DNA from: Spirochaetota bacterium
Lineage (GTDB): Bacteria > Spirochaetota > UBA4802 > JAFGDQ01
Reading direction: 5' to 3'
NCBI GenBank assembly: GCA_034190085.1
Contig: JAXHTS010000048.1
Coordinates: 1-38,795 of the forward strand
DNA: 38,795 bases
Within the stretch, counting starts at the first letter, position 1. Each line of letters opens with the position of its first letter. Under the pieces are notes generated by a model, which saw only the letters and a list, made by a program, of their open reading frames with translations, was not told the DNA's origin and ran no database searches. Of the stretch, positions 25,674-35,153 are shown in pieces. A program made the position numbers and the translations under genes.

Positions 25674-27500
25674 ATGATATACAATAAAAGGATTAAGTCT
25701 CTTATTATACGGTCTCTCTTTGTTGTGCTAATCTATCTTCTCCTTCTTCCACAAATGAGCAATGCTCTTGAATTGTATACGATTGTTGAGAAGAATAAGA
25801 TATTAAATTCAGGTTTGATTATTGATGTAGAGGAGAATAAGGCAACCCTTCTGCTTCTTGATGGCACACTAAAAGGAGTTCTATTAAATGATATCAGCGC
25901 AATACTCATATACAATATAATAGAAAATCCATTGTACGGATTGCAGATAAATCCCGAACTCTCAAAGTTTTTACGAAAAGTCTATATTGAAGATGTAGAT
26001 GAGCCCTCCCTTACAGCATTGCCCGTTCAATTGATCAATGAAATGGTCATATTTTATGATATTTCAGGAAAGATTCATGTGCATAGACTCTCGAATATTT
26101 ATAAACTAAGGTCTTATAAATATAGAGAAGATAAATACATAAGCTTTAATAATGCGCCCATTAACCTGAATATCGGCGATATTCTGTTAGACGGAAACAT
26201 AGATACGGAATTTAAAGGGGAAGAGATATATCCCACAAAGACATTGTCAGATACAATTAAAATTTATGATTTTTTTTCAACCCTTAGAGATGGATTTCTG
26301 AAGATAAATAACTATAAGGAAAGAACCTATGTATATGCAAAACCCTTTCTCTTCGATCAATCGCTAAAACTCGGAAATGTCTTTCTTTTTTGGGGAAATA
26401 AACTAATAGGCAGAGATCTATTTAACACCTATTTCCAATGGTCAACCGGGACTTCCCATGGGTTTCAAACTCAGACAACTATCGGAGGGGCGCTGTGTGA
26501 ATGGCTCCCCAGGCTTAGCCCTCTCTGGGCCCTTCAGTCTGAAATCAAGTCTCATTTTTTTAATTCAACCTTTGTTGGCAACATAAATCCAAAGGCATTG
26601 CCTGCTGGAAGCAGATACTATACTAGCGAAGATGATTTTGATGATATGAATTTTGGTATGATGAATGATGAGGATAATGCATTTGACAAGGCTGATAATA
26701 TCTTTGGCTCAGATGTAGAGGAAAAATTGATAGTGGATGATGATCCCTATATTACTTCTCATATCAACTACCTTCTATCAATAGGTGTGGATTACAAATG
26801 CTATTCGCTTTCAGTGGGAATGTTTAATCCTATTTATGCTATTCGAGTAAATAATCATTTTCGCGAGATCATGGCCTCAAAAAACTCTCCATTTTTTAAG
26901 TTCATCTATTTTAAGGGAGATATTCGTCTAAAATCCATGTTCTCTGTTTCCAGATATCATCATAAGGATGATGATGTAATAGATAATGTGTATGCGCGCT
27001 ATTTGGAAAAAAAAATATATGAATATGTCGAGACAGAGTATGGTTGGATATTTCCCTTTCCCATGCTTAGAAAGGATATCTATGGGTATGCTGAATACAA
27101 CAGTGACAGTGAATCGCCTTTATTATCCTACAGATTTAAATCATATTTTGCTAGATTTGGGATTTCCTATGATCTGAATCCGGATATTCAATTAGGATTG
27201 GATGGAGTAGTAATCGCAGGAAAGTATACCGAAACCTTTAATGCAATAGATTTTTCTTCTGATATTAGTGAGATTATTCTTCAGAGCGAATCTATCACCT
27301 ATGATCTGTATTCAAACACCATAAATTTTAAACAGTATAATACTGGGATATACATTTACCAAAATTTCAGCGATTACGTCGCTATAAAGTTAATCCTAAA
27401 TATATATATCAGTCAATATAAATATAATATGTTTAATATCAGTGATAATGATACATCGATTAAGCTGCAATCCGGAGGATCCTTTGAGCTCATTTTTTAG
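25674..27500 (+). CDS. Exported protein of unknown function, probable outer-membrane beta-barrel
   Basis: The N-terminal signal peptide ends near SNALEL (about residue 31). Residues ~35-75 form a small beta-rich module (SGLIIDVEENKATLLLLDGT) that resembles an SH3-like or LSm-like fold and seems to recur around residues 125-150. An acidic stretch rich in Asp and Glu spans ~317-360. The remainder alternates polar and aromatic-hydrophobic residues (for example YKCYSLSVGMFNP, YAEYNSD, GIYIYQNF), and the protein ends in Phe (SFELIF), the classical last residue of outer-membrane barrels. I recognise no family. The next gene is a paralogue in the same operon. It may form an envelope complex with its neighbour. 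Confidence 0.7.
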   Translation: MIYNKRIKSLIIRSLFVVLIYLLLLPQMSNALELYTIVEKNKILNSGLIIDVEENKATLLLLDGTLKGVLLNDISAILIYNIIENPLYGLQINPELSKFLRKVYIEDVDEPSLTALPVQLINEMVIFYDISGKIHVHRLSNIYKLRSYKYREDKYISFNNAPINLNIGDILLDGNIDTEFKGEEIYPTKTLSDTIKIYDFFSTLRDGFLKINNYKERTYVYAKPFLFDQSLKLGNVFLFWGNKLIGRDLFNTYFQWSTGTSHGFQTQTTIGGALCEWLPRLSPLWALQSEIKSHFFNSTFVGNINPKALPAGSRYYTSEDDFDDMNFGMMNDEDNAFDKADNIFGSDVEEKLIVDDDPYITSHINYLLSIGVDYKCYSLSVGMFNPIYAIRVNNHFREIMASKNSPFFKFIYFKGDIRLKSMFSVSRYHHKDDDVIDNVYARYLEKKIYEYVETEYGWIFPFPMLRKDIYGYAEYNSDSESPLLSYRFKSYFARFGISYDLNPDIQLGLDGVVIAGKYTETFNAIDFSSDISEIILQSESITYDLYSNTINFKQYNTGIYIYQNFSDYVAIKLILNIYISQYKYNMFNISDNDTSIKLQSGGSFELIF

Positions 27501-29217
27501 TAGATATATTATCCTCCTCATCCTTTTTCTTTTAATGTTTTCTGATAATATCTGGTCAATAAATATACATGGTCTTTATACATCCGCCTGCAAACGAGAG
27601 TTAGGTGTAATTGTGGATGTAAATGATTCTAAGGTACAGCTATTTACATTAACAGGAAAAATAATTGAAGTGCCTCGATATGAGATAATTTTTATGACAT
27701 ACTATTCTATTCATAACTTCCCTCCTGTAACGCTCAAAGAAGCAGACAGGGTTGATATGGTAAAGGTGCGAACATTACAAAATAATAAGATCGTGGATCT
27801 TGTTTCAGGATGGCCATTCGATTACTCAGAAGATAATATCTCATTTTTAACCCAGGAAGGGCGCGAGGTGGTAATCGCAAGGGAAAGCATATGGGAGATT
27901 GAAATTGCTAAAACACCAAGGTCAATCAAATTTGTCAATGAACAGAAGTATAACCTAAAATTTATTCACCCCTATCCCTTTAGAAACTGTGCTTATCAAC
28001 AGAGAGCCGAGGACAATTCCGCGGAAAAACTATATAATGTATTCCCGCAACAGTTCCTAAGCGATCCTGTGATAATGAAAAAAGAACTGGACAGACTAAT
28101 GTCTGGCCGAAAGCGCATAGATAAATATAATAGCTGGCAGCAATTCTATTCAATCCCTCAGGTTTATACTAATACCACATCCTTAGGGTATTGGTTTTCC
28201 ATTGGTTCAAGATACGGCGCGTCCAAATCGCGAAACAACAACTTGGCTCCTATTTTACAAAATGAATATTCCTCAGGTCCCTTTGGCTACCAGCACCTTT
28301 TGCTAACAGGAAGCGCTCCCATCCCCTATTCGGTCCATGAAGAGCCGCAGACACAGGTATATTACAGATTGAAGGCTGATTATATACACATAGCGGCAAT
28401 GTTTGATGCCAGTCAATACATATTGCCTTCAGATAAGTATGATTGGGGGAAAGATGATCTCTCCTCCTACGATGATCGATTAAATCAGAGTTATTCCGGG
28501 GAAGTGGGGATCGATTATTGGCATCTGACCCTACAAGCATATTTCAGCATTCTTCCCTTTGGAATACGCTGCGGTGATAACACATATTTTGGTGAGGCAA
28601 ATTCATTGAGAATTGGTACAACCTTTCAAAATCATCTTATAAAAATTGAGTTTCAGTATGAACTGCCGACAGGCAACGATGAGGAAACCGAGACTATTAA
28701 CCTCAATACGGGTTTTGCAGGAGCGAAGAGGGATAATGAATTCAGGATCAAAGCCCATAGATTAAATCTTGAGACCTCAATATCCGCTAAAACAACATTA
28801 TGTTATAGTGTAATATATCGAACCCTGAAATACAATAATTCAGGCGATACCTCTTCCCCAAGGACTATATATGAGCTATACAGCGACAGTTTAGAAGACT
28901 TACAGCAAATGTATGAGGATAATCCCTATGGTATACCAGAATATTATTTAGAACAGTTATCATTAGCAGAAGAGATGACAAGCAATTATGAAGAGGCTCT
29001 GCCTGTGTTTAACTCTATGATCTTCAGTTACAAGAGCATGTCAATAACAAATGCGGTCTATCTGCTCTATTCATTAAACCAAAAATATACCCTCGGATGC
29101 TTTGCATCCATTGAATATCACAGCTTGAAATACAGAAACAATTATATATCAAATTTTAAAAAAGACACATGCCATTTCTATCCAAAATTTGGAATTCATG
29201 CCTCATTATCTTTCTAA
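27484..29217 (+). CDS. Exported protein, paralogue of the preceding gene, probable outer-membrane beta-barrel
   Basis: I place the start at a TTG (27484-27486), six bases after GGAGG at 27474-27478. That gives a clean signal peptide (SSFFSRYIILLILFLLMFSDNIWS). An ATG at 27442 would add 14 polar residues in front of it. The start lies inside the last codons of the upstream gene, a 17-base overlap indicating translational coupling. The first ~70 mature residues (GVIVDVNDSKVQLFTLTGKI, then EIIFMTYYSIHNFP) parallel those of the upstream protein (GLIIDVEENKATLLLLDGTL, then AILIYNIIENP). The rest is barrel-like and ends HASLSF, again with terminal Phe. The final product is ~577 residues with no assignable function. 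Confidence 0.7.
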   Translation: MSSFFSRYIILLILFLLMFSDNIWSINIHGLYTSACKRELGVIVDVNDSKVQLFTLTGKIIEVPRYEIIFMTYYSIHNFPPVTLKEADRVDMVKVRTLQNNKIVDLVSGWPFDYSEDNISFLTQEGREVVIARESIWEIEIAKTPRSIKFVNEQKYNLKFIHPYPFRNCAYQQRAEDNSAEKLYNVFPQQFLSDPVIMKKELDRLMSGRKRIDKYNSWQQFYSIPQVYTNTTSLGYWFSIGSRYGASKSRNNNLAPILQNEYSSGPFGYQHLLLTGSAPIPYSVHEEPQTQVYYRLKADYIHIAAMFDASQYILPSDKYDWGKDDLSSYDDRLNQSYSGEVGIDYWHLTLQAYFSILPFGIRCGDNTYFGEANSLRIGTTFQNHLIKIEFQYELPTGNDEETETINLNTGFAGAKRDNEFRIKAHRLNLETSISAKTTLCYSVIYRTLKYNNSGDTSSPRTIYELYSDSLEDLQQMYEDNPYGIPEYYLEQLSLAEEMTSNYEEALPVFNSMIFSYKSMSITNAVYLLYSLNQKYTLGCFASIEYHSLKYRNNYISNFKKDTCHFYPKFGIHASLSF

Positions 29218-29290
29218 CTTATAATACACCAACGATCTTGCCTCTGGTCAGGGATGCCTCATGCTAATTCTTGCGTGAAGATAATCCTTT

Positions 29291-29500
29291 CCCCTGTGTA
29301 CCAACGGCTATCCCCAAGGGGAAGGCCTATTTCCCCTGCGTACCAACGGCTATCACCAAGGGGAAGACCCATTTCCCCTGTGTACCAACGGCTATCACCA
29401 AGGGGAAGACCCATTTCCCCTGTGTACCAACGGCTATCCCCAAGGGGAAGGCCTATTTCCCCTGCGTACCAACGGCTATCACCAAGGGGAAATCCATCTT
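29291..29500 (+). repeat. Five-copy 42-bp tandem repeat (minisatellite)
   Basis: Units begin at 29291, 29333, 29375, 29417 and 29459, each 42 bp with the core GTACCAACGGCTAT. Copies 1 and 4 share one variant set (TGTG, TATCCCC, GGCCT). Copies 2 and 5 share another (TGCG, TATCACC). Copy 3 is TGTG with TATCACC. This implies that a 126-bp block was duplicated. Each unit contains TTCCCCT at its start and AGGGGAA later, a 7-bp inverted repeat able to form a hairpin. Because 42 is a multiple of three, all frames repeat as 14-residue units, but no ribosome binding site or signal supports translation. Confidence 0.9.
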
Positions 29501-29800
29501 CCCCTAAGATGTCTCAAGCTAAAACATATATATCATTATTTCTCTATCAACTACTATATGTTTAATCAAAACGATCTTTAAAACGGAAGGCAGGTATTTT
29601 TCTGTAGCAGATGTATGCCAAGGTAAAAATAATCCGTAACTCAACAGGAAATGGGGGATAGAATTAAACTACACTCCTTCCTGCGAATGCAGGAATCTCA
29701 TAATTCATAAAATTGAGAGCCTACATGGAAGTTATAAACCTTCACACTTCTCTAATAAAACATGAAAAATATGTAATCCTATCATTGACAATTTTTACTA
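29501..29800. other. Intergenic region with a REP-like palindrome
   Basis: At 29678-29695 there is TTCCTGC-gaat-GCAGGAA, a perfect 7-bp stem with a 4-base loop. It resembles the short TTCCTGCG...CGCAGGAA palindromes dispersed in many bacterial genomes. No T-run follows on either strand, so it is not a standard terminator. No open frame is seen in the rest. Confidence 0.45.
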
Positions 29801-31309
29801 TCAATCGCAGGAACAAGAGACGTCTATGCTGACCTCCACCCCATTGTATATAAACTTACATATATCCGTACAGTCGGACTCATCCAGATTATTGTCAGTC
29901 AGCCTAAGCGCTGTCAAATTAGAGAGAACAGAAATGGAAGAGATATCACTTATTTGATTATCTTCAAGGTTCAGATATGTAAGATGAATTAATCCTGAAA
30001 GGGAGGAGATATCGATTATATCATTACTTCTTAGATAAAGTTGTGTAAGATTAGTTAAAGCTGATAAGAAAGAAATGTCGCTTATCTGATTATCATTAAG
30101 TCTGAGATTTGAAAGATTGGTTAACACTGATAGGGAAGAAAAATCAATTATCTCATTATCTCCAAGGCTAAGATATGTAAGATTAGTTAAAACTAAAAGG
30201 GAAGAGATATCGCTTATCTCATTATATCCAAGGCTAAGATATGTAAGATTAGTAAGCGTTGATAGGGGTGAGATATCATTTATCTTATTACTTCCAAGAT
30301 TAAGATCTGTAAGATTAGTTAAAACTGAAAGGGAAGAGATATCGCTTATCTCATTATCTCCAAGGTTAAGAAATGTAAGATTAGTTAAAACTGATAAAGG
30401 TGAGATATCTATTATATCATTAGCGTTAAGGAAAAGCTCCTTAAGATTAGTAAGAACTGATATAGGAGAGATATCGCTTATCTCATTATCCCAAAGGTTA
30501 AGATCTGTAAGATTAGTAAGTGTTGATAGGGGTGAGATATCATTTATCTTATTACTTCCAAGATCAAGATATGTAAGATCAGTAAGCGTTGATAGAGGTG
30601 AGATATCATTTATCTCACTATAATTAAGGTTAAGATATGTCAGGTCAGTAAGGACATAGAGGGGAAATATATTCTTAACTTTGTTGAAACAGTTGTCACT
30701 CATGTTAAGGGTCTCCAGACAGGTTAGCCATGAAAGAGGCGCCATATAGCTTATCATGTTGGACTTCAAGTTAAGGTTAGTCAGAGCAATGCAATACTCT
30801 AGTCCACTTAAATCATTTATCCTTAATAAAGATAAGTCTAAATCTGTGGGGCTGTTTATAAGATCACTATTGAGAATATCGCCTGTGGGCCTGCCAATAG
30901 CCTCCCTAACCTTCAGCTCAATATTTGCATCCGCAAATACTACAACCTCCTCTTCGTCAATATCGCCATCGCAATCATTGTCCTTGCCGTCGCAAGCCTC
31001 TGATGCTGTGGGATGGATAGCTGGATCACTCTCATCACAATCCTCCTCCTCTCGATTGCAAAAATTATCGCCAACTCCATATCCGTCTTCATCCTTATCC
31101 TGGCATGTGTCACAATCAGACCAGTGATCAGCATGATCGTCGTTGCAGTCAGGGCCAGGGAGACAATTTTCCCCATAACCATCACCGTCATTATCAATGC
31201 AGAGGTTGGGAGGAATTACGATTTTATCATCATCGCTGCACGCGAGAAAGAACATAACACATACTGTAAGAGCGAAACAAAAATACAAGGTTCTCCTAAG
31301 CATTCCCAT
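29801..31309 (-). CDS. Lipoprotein with MopE/thrombospondin-3-like acidic motifs and leucine-rich repeats
   Basis: The 502-residue protein has a lipobox FLAC (Cys24). Residues 37-118 carry Asp/Cys-rich repeats (DNDGDGYGENC, DKDEDGYGVGDNFC, EACDGKDNDCDGDIDEE) of the MopE/thrombospondin type 3 kind, which bind calcium or other metals. About 14 internalin-like 22-residue leucine-rich repeats follow (~160-480; consensus LTNLTYLNLGDNEISDISPLSV). A Cys-rich C-terminal cap (SCSCD) closes the protein. The surface-anchored architecture suggests adhesion or protein binding. Successive LRR units are nearly identical at DNA level, indicating recent internal duplication. Near the likely start there is a run of G rather than a normal ribosome binding site. 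It stands alone between the repeat array and the tRNA gene. Confidence 0.88.
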   Translation of the reverse strand: MGMLRRTLYFCFALTVCVMFFLACSDDDKIVIPPNLCIDNDGDGYGENCLPGPDCNDDHADHWSDCDTCQDKDEDGYGVGDNFCNREEEDCDESDPAIHPTASEACDGKDNDCDGDIDEEEVVVFADANIELKVREAIGRPTGDILNSDLINSPTDLDLSLLRINDLSGLEYCIALTNLNLKSNMISYMAPLSWLTCLETLNMSDNCFNKVKNIFPLYVLTDLTYLNLNYSEINDISPLSTLTDLTYLDLGSNKINDISPLSTLTNLTDLNLWDNEISDISPISVLTNLKELFLNANDIIDISPLSVLTNLTFLNLGDNEISDISSLSVLTNLTDLNLGSNKINDISPLSTLTNLTYLSLGYNEISDISSLLVLTNLTYLSLGDNEIIDFSSLSVLTNLSNLRLNDNQISDISFLSALTNLTQLYLRSNDIIDISSLSGLIHLTYLNLEDNQISDISSISVLSNLTALRLTDNNLDESDCTDICKFIYNGVEVSIDVSCSCD

Positions 31310-31968
31310 TATTGCCCCCCATGTTTTTTATTTAATGTAGTTTTTCATAAGCCTACAGTCTAATAAGTCAAGGGCAAATTTTGGAATTATTGACGTATAT
31401 AGGAACAATATTTCATTAATATTAGTTTCTGCAATAGCGACACAAATTATCATTTACTCTCTTTGATTACAACTTTTTCTCTATCCTTTTATGCTATGTT
31501 CACAAGGAGTTTCTCAACAATGAATAAAATTGATTTCAGTTATGCTGCGCGATGAATTCTCTTTTGTAAATAACTAGGGATGATTTAAATTAGAAAGACT
31601 AACAATGTCTATACTCAAAATATTATGAAGATTTTGATAGTTTTAAAAAATTCGATTATGGATTGTTTAGAAAAAGCACATACTATTTACATACAGGAAC
31701 TTGATCCACTTTTAACTCCCAAATTTCAGATAATTAAAAAATCACAATTTTGGACCTGTGAAGTATAACAGACTTTTATCTGAATACTTTTTCTCTTTAG
31801 GATGATAGTATGAAATGGATGAAGGAATATCGGTCGATTTAGGGCGGATGAGTGTTTAGGGGTGAAGGACCCTTCTCCCCTAGTTGAATTCTTCTATCGT
31901 ATAAAAAAATACATTATCCTAAAAACGCTCATCTTAAGAAAGGATTTAAATTCCCTATATGAAAATTT
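31310..31968. other. Long intergenic region, 659 bp
   Basis: The stretch is AT-rich with no credible gene. A 47-codon open frame at 31625-31768 lacks a ribosome binding site and family resemblance. The only structured element is the hairpin at 31858-31881. It probably contains the promoter of the minus-strand lipoprotein gene, but no clear hexamers were found. Confidence 0.5.
31858..31881. terminator. Imperfect stem-loop, possible terminator or processing hairpin
   Basis: AGGGG-t-GAAGG-ac-CCTTC-t-CCCCT forms a ten-pair stem with one T-T mismatch and a very short loop. It lies about 90 bases downstream of the tRNA-Phe gene in that gene's direction. No clear U-run follows on either strand, so intrinsic termination is uncertain. 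Confidence 0.35.
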
Positions 31969-32041
<73 letters not shown>

Positions 32042-32059
32042 AAATCTTCATTCTGCTCT

Positions 32060-32087
32060 TAGGTAATCTATTGGCAAAAAATGTCAA
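32060..32087 (-). promoter_or_regulatory. Probable promoter of tRNA-Phe
   Basis: On the minus strand a perfect TTGACA (32082-32087) is followed after 16 bases by TACCTA (32060-32065). Its distance to the tRNA 5' end (32041) gives a short leader of about 12 bases. The -10 is weak, but the -35 is consensus and the position is right. Confidence 0.45.
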
Positions 32088-32188
32088 ACAATAATTTGTT
32101 TTCTTTTCAATTATGTAGTTATTTTCAAGCAATCCATTTTAAAAAAATCGATCATAGAGTATTCAAGCACGCAGAATATGTAAAAAGG

Positions 32189-34243
32189 CTACTCGATCAA
32201 TCTTGCTCTTCGCTTCTTTAGGGGATAGACCATATTATTCAAATCCACAAGTTGGATATCTGATGCCCTCAGTAGTTTTGCTGAAGAGATCAGTGTATCA
32301 CATTCATCCACAACCAATGTCATCCTCCTCTTAATACCAAGCCTCTCCTTGGCTTTGGGACTCTCAAATCTCTCAATAGTCAGGAAATCACCCGGCTTTA
32401 TACCGTCAAAGAGCCCCAGATTAATAATGATCTTCTCATCGTTTATCTTCAACACCCTTCCCTTAAAGGGCATAATATCAAATATTCTTTTTGAAGCCCT
32501 TAAAGAGATCTTGGACAAGCTCTCCTTCCCTCCCTCTGAAATAGAAAAATCACTAATAACAACGCCCTTATGAAAATCAATAATTTTCAATGTTGCAGTA
32601 ATAAAATTAAATCCCTCATTAAAATTCCCATAAACGATATAATCCAATCTATCTATCTTACCCCTCTCAACCATCTCAGCTAATTTTTCCAGATTATCCC
32701 CCATGAATCTTTCACCAACGGCCATACCTCTGCAGATCTCCATTCTATTATTAATCCCGATCATCTGCATTCTTCCAAATTGATTCATGGCAAAGGTAAA
32801 ATAATTTGCCAGCACTACCCCTGCATCAAAATGAGCAGTAACAATTGTACGAGGCCAAAAGTTCATAACCAGCACTATGGGCACATCCCTCGGTGGCGGA
32901 ACATCTGAATAACCCACCCTGTGATAAAGCCTGCTTCTCCTTTTTATAATTGCAACCTCAAGCATTTGCTGATACTTATCTTCCTGATAGATTCTTAAAA
33001 GATCCTTATGTTGATCAACATGAAACCTGTATAAATTCTGAATAAGATAATAGTTACGCAGGCTCTCCCTGGAAATTCTATTCATTGGATTCAAATATAA
33101 AGATCTTCGAAAATGCATCAAGGCATCATTGGTAAGGTTCTTCTTCTGTCTATCCAATGCCATCTCATAATGCTCATTGCTAAGCCTTACCCTCAAGGGA
33201 TGACCTATCTTAAAATCTCTGAAGGTGAGAAAATCCTCTAGCCTAGAACGCAATATATTATTTGATGGGGCAAGCCCCAAGGCCTTGACAAAAGACTTCA
33301 AAGAATCCTGCAATCTCTCCGATTTATCATAAGCGATTGCAAGATTATAGAGCGATATGTTATTATCAGGGAATTTTAAAAGCGATTTCTTGAAGTAATC
33401 TATTGCGCCAGAATAATCCTCTTGAATAAGGGATAGATACCCCATGCACCTATTGGCGTTAATATCTTCAGGGTGAATGGACAGAGCCATATTAAATTTG
33501 TCAATAGCCTCATTAAGATAATCATTATTATGACTCTTCTGATAATAACTCATGAGTATTTGACCATACTTGACATAGCCTTCAGGCAATTCATTATTCG
33601 AATCAATCGCCTTTTGAGCATACCCCCTTGCCTCATCAATACGATTGTCATAATTCTTAATATCCGCCATCAGGAGCAAGGATTTATAATGATATGGATT
33701 AATCCTTAATATCTCCTTCAATCCCCTTTTCGCCCATATCATCTTATCCATAAGAAAATATAGATTGGCTATGCCATATTGCGCTTCCACATTCCCTTCG
33801 GACAACTCTAAAGCATGATTATAATATTTTATTGCATCGCTGTATCTCCCAAGCGCAACCAGACATGAGCCGATTCCAATCATTGCATTGAAATCATTTC
33901 GATCAATCCTTAAGGCATTATTGTATAACTTGAGGGATTCCTCGTAGGCCTCAGTATTTCGATAAGCATTCCCGAGTCCGATGATGGCTTCATGATAATT
34001 AGGATTCAGCTTTAGCGCATTCCTAAAATTAAGAATAGCCCTGTAATTATCCCCTTTGCTTAGATAATCCCCTCCCTTTTTGGAATAATAAATAGCGTTC
34101 TTTTCAAAGGAGTATAGACGGGTATCAACCCCTGTCACAACATAAGGGATAATAATAAATAATAATATCCTACTCAGACTCCGGCAGAGTATTCCAATCC
34201 ATCCTGCATTGACATGTTTACATTCTACCCTAAATCTATTCAT
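32189..34243 (-). CDS. Exported TPR-repeat protein with C-terminal envelope domain
   Basis: The start is placed at the ATG at 34243 (just after AGGGGT and 13 bases beyond the stop of the upstream amidohydrolase). An ATG at 34267 lies inside that gene. The 684-residue product has a signal or anchor helix (residues ~20-40) and then about eight to nine TPRs of standard 34-residue form (for example YYSKKGGDYLSKGDNYRAIL, YNLAIAYDKSERLQDSLKSF) up to ~residue 420. The C-terminal half contains an alpha/beta domain (IVLVMNFWPRT... DYIVYGNFNEG) reminiscent of CsgG/TolB-type N-terminal folds. A final small beta-barrel-like module (KGRVLKINDEKIIINLGLFDGIKPGDFLTI) resembles the C-terminal domain of FlgT-like proteins. 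It probably scaffolds an envelope complex. It shares an operon with the amidohydrolase and AOR genes. Confidence 0.75.
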   Translation of the reverse strand: MNRFRVECKHVNAGWIGILCRSLSRILLFIIIPYVVTGVDTRLYSFEKNAIYYSKKGGDYLSKGDNYRAILNFRNALKLNPNYHEAIIGLGNAYRNTEAYEESLKLYNNALRIDRNDFNAMIGIGSCLVALGRYSDAIKYYNHALELSEGNVEAQYGIANLYFLMDKMIWAKRGLKEILRINPYHYKSLLLMADIKNYDNRIDEARGYAQKAIDSNNELPEGYVKYGQILMSYYQKSHNNDYLNEAIDKFNMALSIHPEDINANRCMGYLSLIQEDYSGAIDYFKKSLLKFPDNNISLYNLAIAYDKSERLQDSLKSFVKALGLAPSNNILRSRLEDFLTFRDFKIGHPLRVRLSNEHYEMALDRQKKNLTNDALMHFRRSLYLNPMNRISRESLRNYYLIQNLYRFHVDQHKDLLRIYQEDKYQQMLEVAIIKRRSRLYHRVGYSDVPPPRDVPIVLVMNFWPRTIVTAHFDAGVVLANYFTFAMNQFGRMQMIGINNRMEICRGMAVGERFMGDNLEKLAEMVERGKIDRLDYIVYGNFNEGFNFITATLKIIDFHKGVVISDFSISEGGKESLSKISLRASKRIFDIMPFKGRVLKINDEKIIINLGLFDGIKPGDFLTIERFESPKAKERLGIKRRMTLVVDECDTLISSAKLLRASDIQLVDLNNMVYPLKKRRARLIE

Positions 34244-34256
34244 TACCCCTACTCTA

Positions 34257-35126
34257 TTATATACCAATTATTTCAGCAAAATTATCCCCAAGAAGCCTTC
34301 TCTGAATACCAATATCCGGAAAGATTCCCTCAATTCGCCGCTTGATCAGTCCATAGTCAAAAGCGCCATCCTTCCCAATCAAACCGTGTGGCCCATCTGT
34401 CCCAAAGATACATCGATCCACCCCAAGATATTCTACAACCCTCTGAATCATGCCCTCGCTAACATAGGAGGTTTGCGAGAGATCAACAAAGATATTCTCT
34501 TTATTGCGAATCTTCTTCCAAGTATCCCTAAAAAGAGGAAATCCGGCATGGGCTAAAATAAGCTTCAAATCAGGGACATCATTCAGAAGAGCATCATAAT
34601 CCCCATTTTCATCATAACCGACATGCAATAGAAGTGGCTTCCCCATCTCCTTTAGGCGCTTAGCGATTGGCGCTAGTTTAACAATTGGATAATAATGCCA
34701 AAAGGGATGAGCCTTCACGCCAATAAATCCAGGGCTATCCGCCCATCGCTCAAATTCCTCAACCTGATCCCTCTCCCCATTTGGATTTACAAAGATCCAA
34801 CCAAGAATACGATCAGGATACTTATCCACTAGTTTAAAAACAGGCTCATTCTCAGGATCCCTATTTATTCGAATGTCTCCCCTTGGCAACAGAATGTCAC
34901 CATCTGGAGTCACTTTTGGTTTTATTAGCTTCCCTAGTCCACGCAAAAATCTATTGGTCATAATAAATCGAAAAATGTTCATGACATATACCGGCGGATC
35001 AGAGAAAGGATCTGAAAGATAAGCCATCAAGGCAATCCTGTCCACACCAGCCATATCCATAAACTCAATTATCCTTTCAACTGGATATATCCTCTCATCA
35101 AAATGATAATGACAATCAATAATCAT
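34257..35126 (-). CDS. Amidohydrolase family 2 (TIM-barrel metal hydrolase)
   Basis: The 289-residue protein opens with the metal-binding D4-C-H6-Y-H8 strand. It continues with GVKAHPF (139-142 region), LLLHVG (H168), LAHAGFP (H193) and FGTDGPHG (D244), the normal ligand set for amidohydrolase_2/ACMSD-like enzymes. These hydrolyse or decarboxylate cyclic and carboxylated compounds in the cytoplasm. It lies 27 bases downstream of the AOR-family gene in the same direction, so a role in the same catabolic pathway is plausible. AGGGAT precedes the ATG. No specific substrate is claimed. Confidence 0.85.
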   Translation of the reverse strand: MIIDCHYHFDERIYPVERIIEFMDMAGVDRIALMAYLSDPFSDPPVYVMNIFRFIMTNRFLRGLGKLIKPKVTPDGDILLPRGDIRINRDPENEPVFKLVDKYPDRILGWIFVNPNGERDQVEEFERWADSPGFIGVKAHPFWHYYPIVKLAPIAKRLKEMGKPLLLHVGYDENGDYDALLNDVPDLKLILAHAGFPLFRDTWKKIRNKENIFVDLSQTSYVSEGMIQRVVEYLGVDRCIFGTDGPHGLIGKDGAFDYGLIKRRIEGIFPDIGIQRRLLGDNFAEIIGI

Positions 35127-35153
35127 AAAAATTATCCCTTTTTATGTATAGGC

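Noticed and set aside
28250-28540. Minus-strand 96-codon frame
   Set aside because: It is antisense to the second barrel-like protein gene and has no coding signature.
29291-29500. CRISPR array
   Set aside because: The whole 42-bp unit is conserved, there are no unique spacers, and no cas genes are nearby.
29254-29565. Open frames of 78-103 codons through the 42-bp repeats
   Set aside because: The repeat length is a multiple of three, so frames stay open automatically; there is no ribosome binding site, signal peptide or family match.
30117-30623. 168-codon plus-strand frame opposite the LRR gene
   Set aside because: It mirrors the 66-bp LRR periodicity of the real minus-strand gene and has no independent coding features.
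31625-31768. 47-codon open frame in the long intergenic gap
   Set aside because: It has no ribosome binding site or recognisable family, and a frame this short is expected by chance.
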